A DNA stretch of 64,000 bases from Ciona savignyi. Lineage: Eukaryota > Chordata > Ascidiacea > Phlebobranchia > Cionidae. The notes beneath the pieces are model-generated. The model worked only from the letters and a program-made list of their open reading frames with translations. It had not been told where the DNA came from and ran no database searches. Position numbers and translations under genes: made by a program. Each line of letters starts with the position of its first letter. The first letter of the stretch is position 1. Shown here one piece after another: positions 47,542 to 58,200 of this stretch. The stretch is taken from NCBI GenBank assembly GCA_000149265.1, contig CH002622.1, forward strand, positions 194,112 to 258,111, in the 5' to 3' direction.

Positions 47542-49976
47542 ATGGTGGATGCAGCTACAAGAAAAACTCTCTCAAATATTCCTCTGTTAACAATTAAAAC
47601 AGGACCACGAGATCGCGATGCTTGGGTTAACAGACTGAAAGAGGAATACCTTGCACTTATTACAGTGAGTATAGTTTTTCTAATTCGTTTTTACAAAATT
47701 GTGGACCTAAAAAGAATTGTGTGTAATAAGCCTGACTAAATTAGACCTGGGGTAGTGCGGCGGATGATTAGCTAATTTGTAGTTAGTGAATTAATGGGTT
47801 GAGATCATAAGAAAACAATTGGGCATCATCGATCTCTGTAGCTCCATGTCCGTCTCCATACTTTGGTGGATTGGTGTATCGCATTTCAGTTGAAAGGTTG
47901 CAGCTTCGAAACCTGTCACTAGCTAGTCGTTTGTGTCATTGAGCCAATATGGAAAGTACGGCAGCTGCACACTCAAGTTTTATTTTTCCCTGCGTTTTTG
48001 CACACTTGGGTAATTTCACACATGCTCGTGAGCTGGCAGTATAAACATCGTATAATTTCCAACAAACCTGTAAACCTATCTCTGGACCTCGGGTAATTTA
48101 CTGTCAGTACGTTTTTTGTTAATGTTAGCTGATGGACACAATAGATTTAGGATATAATAATATGTTTGTTTAAGATTTTTACAAAATAGTAATAAAAAGA
48201 AGATTTTGTGCACACTTGAAGTGTGCACTCTTGGACATTTGCATACTGCTCACTTAAATATTTGGCGTGTGCACACTCGAGATCTCGGCGAAAATTGACG
48301 TACTTTCCATACGGGTCATTGAGCAAGAGACTTTACGGACATTGCCTGAACCCAGCAAATTAATGGGTTCTACCAAGGTGAAGCAACGTGTCTATCATAC
48401 ACAACACACTGCAATAGCTCCGATAACCCGACGATGGGCGCGAGGTGGTCTGACGATTTCCTGCGTGTTAACCCCCTTGGTTTTTGCACTTGAATACTGT
48501 ATCCTATCCATGTGCAGCCATGATACCACTCAGTGTTAAAATTAGTGGGTTGTCGATGGTTATGTTTCGTTTTAATTAAATTTTATGGAAAATACCACCA
48601 AACTTTAAATTTATTTTTAATGCAAAATTATTAAATAACGTTGTGTTAAAAATTAGCATGTTCTGCGTAACTATTTATATTTATGATGTACACATATTAA
48701 GACAAACTCTTTGTTTTACAGTATGTGGGTTCACTATTAATATACAAAGCGACTGTAAAAATACATCTGTCTGTTTCTTTCATCAGTGTTGTGTTGTGTT
48801 TGTCTAGTGGTTAAGCTTGGTGATAATAACCAGATAGGTTTTGTTTTAATGCACACCCTGCCCACATTTTGTTACTGTACTTAAACAAGGCCATTTATTT
48901 TCATTGCTTCAACTTAGTGTATTAAACCTCAATGTTAAACGTAACTATTTATATTTATGGTGTACAAAGTATTTGTTTTACAGTATGTGAAAAACAACAA
49001 GGAAAATGACAACGACTGGTTCAGACTTGAATCCAACAAAGATGGAACTAAATGGTTCGGAAAATGTTGGTTTATCATGGATTTAAAAAAATATGAATTT
49101 GGAATCGAATTCGATGTAAGTGGTTAGGTCAGTTGTGCTGATTTGTTGGCAGTTTAATAATTTAAAAAAAAATCACCAGTAAAAGTATAAGTAATAACAG
49201 ATTAAGTCATTTTTTAACCTGAATCATTTTTTTTGTGTTTTAATACAAATCAAAGTTTAATTGAAAAGTTAGATATTTAAGATTTAAGTGGAGTGTAGTT
49301 TTAAATTATTAATTTCTGAGAAACCAAAATAATTTAATGGTTTGTTTTACAGATCCCAATCACTTATCCAACTACTGCCCCAGAAATTGCATTACCAGAA
49401 CTTGATGGTAAGACTGCAAAAATGTACAGAGGAGGAAAAATATGTTTAACTGACCACTTTAAACCACTTTGGGCAAGAAATGTCCCCAAATTTGGAATCG
49501 CTCATGCCATGGCATTGGGGGTATGTAGGCTGGTTTTTCAGTTTTTATTGCGATATGGTAAGGGGTGAAAAATGCACCATCTCTTTGCAAATGACCTCCC
49601 TAATGTGATCAAATTTTCTTCTTAAATTCGTCCTAAAAATAAACTATTTTTATATAAATGGTAATATAAGTATGATAGTAACCATGCTGCCAACATATAA
49701 TAATGTGACAACCAACTTTTGCATCCATACAGATAAATTACAGCTTTAATACATTCTTGCCTAATTTACTATTTCCACTGGTGATGATTGTTGTAAATTG
49801 TCAGTTTTACGGCATATATTAAGGCTGTATGCCTTTTCCTAAATTATACCAGCACTGGTATTACAAATTACAATATTTCTAAATGTTTGTTTTTCTTACA
49901 GCTGGGACCATGGCTTGCAGTGGAAATCCCTGATTTAATTGAGAAAGGATTAGTCAAACACAGTGACGAAAAATAA
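47542..49976 (+). CDS. UFC1: Ubiquitin-fold modifier-conjugating enzyme 1
   Basis: Exons 47542-47664, 48984-49115, 49353-49520, 49902-49976, 165 residues. UFC1 is the E2 that receives UFM1 from UBA5 and works with the UFL1 ligase at the ER. Recognised by [56 protein letters not shown] and the active-site segment [16 protein letters not shown] (catalytic Cys). Nearly collinear with the vertebrate protein of 167 residues. Intron 1 (1.3 kb) holds a SINE split by another element and a duplicated copy of the exon 2 acceptor. Poly(A) signal AATAAA at 50200-50205. Confidence 0.97.
47866..48500 (+). mobile_element. SINE family 1, interrupted by a nested element
   Basis: The head part 47866-47944 (GAAAGGTTGCAGCTTCGAAA) and the body/3' part 48315-48500 (GACATTGCCTGAACCCAGC to TTAACCCCCTTGG) are one copy split by a 370-bp insertion. 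It lies in UFC1 intron 1. Confidence 0.88.
47945..48314. mobile_element. 370-bp MITE nested in the SINE
   Basis: Flanked by a perfect 10-bp duplication GTCATTGAGC (47935-47944, 48315-48324). Imperfect inverted ends CAATATGGAAAGTACGGC / GACGTACTTTCCATACGG. A GTGCACACT-type motif recurs inside, in both orientations. No coding capacity. Confidence 0.87.
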
Positions 49977-50335
49977 CATAAATTAAAATATTCATTTTTA
50001 TACATTTCTGTTAAGACAATTGCAGTCCAAGGCGATGTGGATTTTGACATCAGGAATATTTAAGTTTGGTTTCAGATATTTTTTTGTAGATAAATTGGTG
50101 GAAGTTTTACATGTTGACTGATGATAAACTACATTTTACAAAGTTTTGTTTATTTTAAGTGTCCGAATGCACAATTGTTTTACTCTCTGAAAGGTGTGCA
50201 ATAAATTGCAAAAGAAACAAAAATCTTCTCAGATTTTTTAACTTTGGTTTAATGGAAATTGCGAGTTATTTTTCACATAATATTGTTATATGTGAAAAAG
50301 GAAAGTACATTATTAAATGAATATTAGTCTAAAAT

Positions 50336-50608
50336 TCAACCAAAATCTCCCTTTCTGCCACGAAAACGTGTTCGCATATCCAGAATAGATCTTCTGCATT
50401 TCATATATGAATAGCTTAGATTGCGGCATAAGTCCGGGACATCTTCAGCAGACGGCGAAAAACATTCTTTTACGCTTCGGTTGTATTTCCTTACGCAATC
50501 ACTTTCGATAATACATTTCTTCAATTCGTCTCGTATTCTACAACAGGCGACATGTTGTTTATCCTCAAAACCGGTATCATCATTTACTACTACGCGCTTG
50601 GCGGACAT
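50336..50608 (-). CDS. COA5: Cytochrome c oxidase assembly factor 5 (PET191 family)
   Basis: Single exon, 90 residues. PET191/COA5 is a small twin-CX9C-type protein of the mitochondrial intermembrane space needed for complex IV assembly. Seen here: CIIESDCVRKYNRSVKECF, then LCRNLSYSYMKCRRSILD and the diagnostic tail MRTRFRGRKG. The N-terminus is longer than in the vertebrate protein (MSAKRVVVNDDTGFEDKQHV). It converges with UFC1: the minus-strand AATAAA at 50154-50149 lies beyond the UFC1 signal at 50200, so the two 3' UTRs probably overlap. Confidence 0.95.
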   Translation of the reverse strand: MSAKRVVVNDDTGFEDKQHVACCRIRDELKKCIIESDCVRKYNRSVKECFSPSAEDVPDLCRNLSYSYMKCRRSILDMRTRFRGRKGDFG

Positions 50609-51049
50609 GCTGCTGTTTGGATAAGAAATAAACCAGTTAAATATTAGATATTTCCAACATTTACGTTATTTGCGGGTGTTCCACAAATAAGTATTTAACG
50701 ACAACGTACAGAAATTGCTACATTTATAACACCATGGTGAAAACAGCACTTTGCCAAAAAAAACGCCACAAACATCATATTCCTACCAGTGACGTCACAG
50801 GTAATGATACGCATGAGTTACTTCGCATAGAAATCATTGAACTGGCCGATGTGCAAGCATAGATTAGGATGGGGTATTTCAAAGTTTGGCGTTATATTTA
50901 TACTCAAGATAAAATAATCATGTCCATTCACAAAAGGTATTACCTGTTACTCACCGTCAGGTTTCTTAATATATTGCAGTGTATTAAACAATAAAAACAC
51001 CGCTACGCTTTTTGTTAAAACAGTGTGTTCATATCGTCGTCTACTAAGT

Positions 51050-51131
51050 AGGAACAGAACATTCATGTTTTATCCCAGTCAAAGGGAAAAACGCATGGCC
51101 CGTTATCACTTATTCAATCGTCAGATTTTTC
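51050..51131 (-). mobile_element. SINE family 1, 3' fragment
   Basis: Diverged reverse copy: ACATTCATGTTTTATCCCAG, AAAGGGAAAAACG and ATTCAATCGTCAGAT. Confidence 0.7.
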
Positions 51132-51420
51132 GATATTAGTACTTTTTTGTGTGGTACCCAGACCTCTTCTAAACAGACACAACACGACAGATTTAATAAT
51201 TAATTTTAACAGTTTATAATTAGGTTTATGTTATCCATCTGTTGCATGTATACTTGTAATTTACTTCAAACTTAAAGATAAAGGCGGACAATCTCTGGTG
51301 AGATATGACACTGTTCTTAAATGGCTAAAAACCTAAACAACTATAGCAATAATTTGGTCGTCGGCCTTATGCGGAATTATGGAACGACGCATTGCCAACA
51401 TATTATTTTTTTATTTTTTT

Positions 51421-51532
51421 TTAACTGATTCAAGTTTCGAACCCATGATGGGCGCGTCACTAGGACCGTTTTTAAAGGAGTTGGTATATGTATCGGTCGC
51501 GTTTAACCATTCGGCCAAATGAGCATACCCAA
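51421..51532 (-). mobile_element. SINE family 2
   Basis: Reverse copy: CAAGTTTCGAACCCATGATG to ATGTATCGGTCGCGTTTAAC, CATTCGGCC. Confidence 0.87.
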
Positions 51533-52292
51533 CATATTAATTTCAACAAAATAAACGTAGGCCATAACTAACATCGCCCTTATTAGGTAATTTGGCCAAT
51601 ATAATTCCCTGTAGATAATTAGTCGGTACGGAAAATATTTACACCGGACATGCTATCCCGCACCTATATATATATATATATGCGCTCATTGTTTTGCAAA
51701 ATGCGGTATTAATACGCACTACAATGTTGTGCAATTAGAATAATTTATTTTTATGTGGATGTGAGATGGTCTAAATGATTTCCGGGTGTTGAGTGAATGC
51801 GAATTAACCTCGCGTTAAAATTTGTAGCGAAGGTTTGACCGCCAAACCGAAGGACATGTGATTAGGTAAGCACTAAACATACGGATTATATACAAGACCC
51901 TTAGTATAACGCCTATAACGGTGGCAAAAGCTTAATGCGACAATGCGCCTAACTGGAATTGATTGGTGGTTATAGGCTACAAATTTAAAATTAGAGTCTA
52001 CAAATTTAGGTGAAAGTTGTAACAGCTACCGCACAACTATGGCCACCTGGTATTATGACTGGCTGTCTGTCAGTCGTGTGTTACACAAAGACTGATGCTT
52101 GTCCACTTAAGGAAGGACATACACTAATATCTAGCTGCCTTATGATGGGCATTTTCAGGTAAATTTGCTTCGACATGTTATATGTCTTGAACCTACAACC
52201 AACAAATACGTACTCAATGGGAAAAAGGCGTTTTATTCGGAGGATATAGATAAATAACAGTTTCATCAGTATAAAAAAAGAAAATAAAATTA

Positions 52293-55200
52293 TTAAAAAG
52301 CACAATCTCCTTGTGTAACGAAGTCGATGAAGTCTCTGTAATAAGCAACCTTGGTGTAAATCCCTGGTTTGATGTCGGAACTATCGGTGGAGCAACGTCT
52401 TGTACCAGCTATTGCAACTCCAATTAGCTTCCATCGACCGTCCCTGCCTTGCTGCACTAAAGGTCCGCCAGAGTCGCCCTTTGGAAATACGGTTCATGTG
52501 AGATGATGGCCTCGTACGTTTTTTTACCGAGCCAAGTTTCGAACCCATGATGGGCTCGTCACCAGTAGCGTTTTTTTGTATAAGAGTCGGTATATGTATC
52601 GGTTGCGTTAACTCGTTTACATATACTGAACAGCATACAACAACGGAATTAAGGACGAGCTTATCATGGGTTCGGACCCAGTAAAAAAGAGAAGAGGGGT
52701 AGCTCGCCCACAGATTTAGAAGAAGCGGGCAGAATAAATGAATGTTTAAATAAAATAAATAAAAACCATTTTTTATGATAAAAACCGCTTAGAATATTCA
52801 TGTTTCTCCCCGTGAATGGCAAAACAAAAGGAGCCTTAAAACACGAGTAATCGTCAAATCACCTCGCGCCCAGAGTTGGTTTACCAGAGCTATTGCAGTG
52901 TGTTGTATATGATTAAGACGTTCCTTTAATCAATCAATTGGGCTCCGACTTTGTCCATCAAGTGTCTTTTAAAAGAACCAACCGTCTAACAACTAGTTTC
53001 GATTCAACAACAATCAGTTAAAAGGCGACGCACTATTCCATCACGCTATTGGGTCGAGCGGTTTGGACAGGATATACGCGTAAAAAAATATACACAAATA
53101 ATCATCACGCGAGAATTCGTAAGTTTTCCTTCCACATAAGTCCGATTCTCACCGCTTTTGTCCGACAGATTAGTATGGTGGTTTAGTGCGTCACCTTTAA
53201 GCCGAATGGTTGTAGGTACGAAACTGATCGCTAGCTAGTCGGTTGTGTCACTGGTCAAGGCACTTAACGGACATTGCCGGAACCCAGCGGATTAATGGGT
53301 TCAACCAAATTAAAGGAACGTGTCTATCATACAAGACACACTAAAATAACTCCGGTAACCCGATGGTGGGCGCGAGGTGATCTGACGATTGCCCGCGTGA
53401 TAACCCCCTTGGTTTTCCCATTCACGGGGATAAACATGAAAATCCTATTAATGATCTTGGTATCGAAATACCCTATAAAGAGAATAATAAAAATTAGCTT
53501 ACTGCGCATGCGTCCTCGTTGAAAGCACCGACTGTACAAATCCAAGCTTCGTGGAAATGTTTCGGCCAGCTTGCTCGGCAGTCAGTGGAAGAAATAAGTG
53601 GAAGTCTCAATTCCTTGAGTTTGTCACGCGCACTTTGTCCAACACCTGTGGGAAATAAAGTCATAATTTATTTTTGACGGTAAAATTCGTTTTCGGTACG
53701 AAGTTATGGGGCGCCGTTTGTAAAAATTCAATTTATTGAGCGATTTAGCTAAATCATTAACTTTTTTTGGCGATTTAGCTAAATCATTAACTTTTTTTGG
53801 CGATTTAGCTAAATCATCAACTTTTTTGGCGATTTAGGTAATTCGTCAACTTTTCTGCCGATTTAGCTATGGGGCGCCGTTTGTAAAAATTCTTTTTTTA
53901 CAAACGACTCCCCATACAAAGTATATGGTTCTCATGACTTACGGTAAGTTTCTCCCCATCCGGTGACCCAAGCGGTTGATTCCGGCATCAATACGTCTGT
54001 CCTCTGTGGCATACATGCGGGCTGCACGTGGGCGGAATACATAGCAGATTTCTGTGGATTCAAGTTAGTGAGTTTGTGTGGGGGAGGTGCTAACCATATA
54101 AGTTGGTCAGGTTACTGGAGCTATTACGAAAATATTACTAGTTTTGTTTAAACCGCTGTTTCACTTGGTTTAGACAACATTAAATTATTGCTATACTCAA
54201 GGAGACAACCGACCATCAGACGTGCGGCGAATAATTAACGCGACCGATACATATATCGATTTTCTGGGTAACAGTGTGATTGTGTGTAGCGTACATCATT
54301 GGATAGATTCGGATAGGGTAAGATATTTACCCTTATCCCCATTAATGGGAAAACCAAGGAGGTTACCACACGGGCAATCGTCAGATCACCTCGCGCCCAC
54401 CGTCGGGTTACCGGAGCTATTGCAGTGTGTTGTATATGATAGACACGTTCCTTTAATTTGGTAGAACCCATTAATCCACTGCGTTCAGGCAATGTTGGTT
54501 AAGTGCCTTTCCCAAAGACACAACCGACTAGCTAGCGACCAGTTTCGTACCAGCAACCTTTCGGTTAAAAGGCGTCGCACTAAACCGCCAGACTAACCGG
54601 TCGGACGAAAAGTCTCAAAAGTTATCCCAATAAACAAAACTTGACATGCTGTCCCCACCTTCAGTTTTGCAACAGCAATATCATGTTTGAGCGATTGGAA
54701 ATCATATTCGGGATGACTTCGAAAGAATTCCAACTCCAAAACCTGGATGAATTTCTCAGATCCGTCCCGTTGGTATCTTCCAACGTTGATCGAATAAACT
54801 TCAATGTGTTTTCTGTGGGAACACAACGTTCTGTTATCATTTATAAATAGGGGGATCGATCAGGTTTAAGTTTAAGAGTTGGCGGTTGTGTCCGCTATAT
54901 TTATTAAATTATATCCTTTTTTAATGACGTGTTCTAACGAATGTTCGTTTTGCTGTCTTTTCCTTTTCCTGTGCCGTTATTTGATTTGTTTGCAATTTTT
55001 TAATACTGGGGCCAAAAATGAATAAACCAAACTAAAAACTAAAGTAAACGTACAACAGATAAATAGATGGCAGTATTGTGATTGTTAATCACATGCTAGT
55101 AAGTGAAAGGGTTTCAGTTTAAAAATTCCACGTGTAACCGTCAGAGCACCTCGCACCCACCATGGGATTGGCCATTGTAATTGTATTGCATATAAGTATA

Positions 55201-58200
55201 AGTACAGTTTATTAAATAATTGGGTTTAGGCGACCTTCGCAAAGTAATTTACACAACGACACAACTGACTAAATGCTTTAGTCTAGTCACTTAACAGTCT
55301 TTAATAAATTAACTTTTGGCTGACGCTATAATGAGCTAACTGGTCGGATTTGGGTATCCTGTTCTGGGTATTGTTAACTTCAAAGAAACCGAAATAATAT
55401 TTAAATTATTTCTTACTCAGCCTGTCCCATGAGTTTCGCCCCCTTGCGCAAATACGCCATGAAGCAATGCCCAGCGGTTATGATCCAACGCGTTGACATG
55501 AGGGTTGCCCCGCATATGTGGTTGAATCGATTGTCGTCGGTGAAAGTTCGACGGAAGGAAGCGGTCCACGGCCAGTACCGCACTGACCCTGCTGACCAGC
55601 CACCTTGGAATATAATGATTATTGGTGATGTGTTTGATGCAAGTCGTGTGGTTGCGTGTTCGGACCCAGACGCGTGCGAATCGAGAGTGTTCCTGAACCA
55701 GGTATTACGAATATTACTGCAAACTAAGTAATTGGACTGTGTCTAAGTATATTTGACTGATTGACACCTAATATTTTAGGCAATAAGTCGGTTTGTCTAT
55801 TTAACGTGGTTATAAATATTTAACGAAAAATATTTTAAACCGTCTAGAACAAACAACAAAATATGCATGCAGATGTCAACTCACCAACAATCCGATGAAT
55901 AGCTTGTCCGTCAGTAGCTCGATGGCCGCAGTTTCCTATGAAAGATGCGTCGAATTAGTTTTGTTTCAATAAAAGTAGTGAATCAAAGCAACCGTCACAG
56001 GAACAAGCCCAGTCATACAATAAAGAGAACTATATAGTCGGCTTAAAATATTTAATAATTTCAGCGGTTTGAATATTTAATACCACTACATGTCAAGAGG
56101 TTCGTGTGCATAAATAATGCGAAACTCAATCACTGTTATGTGTGATTAGAATGATACACATCCAAGACGGCAATCGGCTAACATATCTCGATTTTTCTGA
56201 AGATTAGATTATAGAAAAAATAAAAATCCAGTTTCGTGTGAAAACATACATATTGGGTTACATATTTGTTGCTTTCGGCTCGCAAAATTGGTTGGAAGGC
56301 GGGCTACGAATGGGTGTTCCATTTTATGCATGACCACTACATTATTTGCGGTTGTTGCCCACGAAAATGCACTTAGTAATCTCAGTTATGGGGTAAACAT
56401 CCAACCCGATTTATCAACTGGCTTTAAAAAACGTCTTAAATGCTTTTACTTAAGAAAACAACCAACTAGTTAGCGGCCGGTTGCGATTCTACAACCTTTC
56501 GGCTGGCGACCGACGCTTTAACCGACTGAGCTAACCGACCGGTCAAAAGTTGCATAGGTGATACCCCAAATTGTGCACAATAACAGACGTATCTACTTCA
56601 CTCGCTGAGGAATTACGAAAACAACTCACTTGGATAGCAAACATTCGCGGGAGGTGCGTTTCGACCAGTTTCGAATATCGGGGGGATTCCCCGAGCTGTT
56701 TTAGACTGTGTGGTCGGTACCAACGCAGTAGTGGTGGTTGATATGGTGTTGACGATTCCTTGCAACGGGTTGCCTTCGACGATAGGTCGGTTTGAGGTCA
56801 ATAAGTTCCCAATGTTGAAAGGGGTAGGTGAGGCGGCCGTTTGCGGCAATAAACTGTTGATTAGGAGTTGCGTCAGGAGTGAATTGCCGCCGGTGTTGGT
56901 TGTCGAGCCCGATAGTGATGATAATATGTTGGCGGCAGAGTTTTGTGTGGATGAGGTTGGGATGGTGGGGGTCGGGTTGAGTCGGTTGGTAAGGAGCGAC
57001 TGCAGAACTGAATTGATGCCGCTAGACTGTGCGGAACCCAGGAGCAACGAGGTCCATGGGTTGGCGGCTGTGGGAGCTGCGTTACCAGCCGTACTTGGGT
57101 TCATAAGAAGTTTAAGCAAAGCTGCGTTTGGTGTCTGGCTTGGACGAACCACATTTGGGATGAGGTTGCTCCATATATTGGTCGTCGATGAGTTTCTTTG
57201 TAAGTTTGTGAACGAATTTAATGGAGCTACTGTGCCGCTGAATGTATTTGTAGAAGTGGCTCCAAATCTATTGGGCGTAACCCCTAGAAATCTGTTGGAC
57301 GTAACCCCTGGAAATCTATTGGGCGTAACCCCTGGAAATCTGTCGGGCGAAATTCCAGGAAATCTGTTGGAAGAAATGCCTGGAAATTGTGGTTGTTGTA
57401 CTTGAAATCCAGAGCCTGGTGTAAATGGCAGCTTTGGCATCAAAGAGTTGCCCATGGGTGTTCGTCCATTCTTGAGGGCATTGACCATGTAAGCCAATCT
57501 TTTGCTTTGATATGTGATATTTGTGCTTGGGGTTGCTCCTGGTTGGAATTCAGGTCGGATACCGGACCATTGCCTCAAAGGTCTGGATGTGGTCTGCTGT
57601 TTGGTGGATTGGTCTGGAATATAACATTTGTGTTATTGGAATATCGATTGAAATACAATACAATTTTTATTTTTGTTTCTTTCGCTGCATCGTTTACCAT
57701 CAACAATTTAAAAAATACATCATATAAATATATATATACCAAAACAAATATGGCGTTAACTGAAAATCCAACAATTGACAAAAAAATACTGCGGCAAAAT
57801 ACTACAGCAAAACAGGAAGCGAGGAAAGCACCAAAAAAAACTAAAAGTTATCTAGTTTGGTGGTGAAATAACAACGAATAAATTACCAATGGATGGTCGA
57901 GCTGTGCTTGGGACGGGTATGGTGGGCTCTATCTTCTTTTTGAAGCAATAAGGTGCAGGAATTCCAGCTACGGTTTTGCTAACGGGGTCGTAACAACAGT
58001 TTCTCTGCAATATTTAAACCAGCATGAGTGATTTTCAGTTGAACTTTAGTGGCTGGGCTGAGAATTGAAGCCTACACCCTTAGGTTTGGCTTACATTTAA
58101 GTATGTTGTGCGACACAAGTTACAATCAGTATTAATGATATTCAGCTGAACTTTGTTGGCTGGAGTAAAAATCGAAGCCCCCACCGTCATATATATATAT

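Larger units (their letters stand above)
50609..52292. other. Intergenic region
   Basis: Separates COA5 (upstream side) from the 3' end of the trefoil-protease gene. It holds a SINE-1 fragment, a SINE-2 copy and an AT dinucleotide run near 51666. A minus-strand AATAAA at 52237-52232 probably ends the protease transcript. I see no other exon. Confidence 0.5.

Noticed and set aside
55604..55731. Upstream extension of the protease exon giving a non-canonical activation site
   Set aside because: The acceptor at 55604 joins in phase to the small exon 55935-55885, which supplies the canonical RIVGG; the extension is intron.
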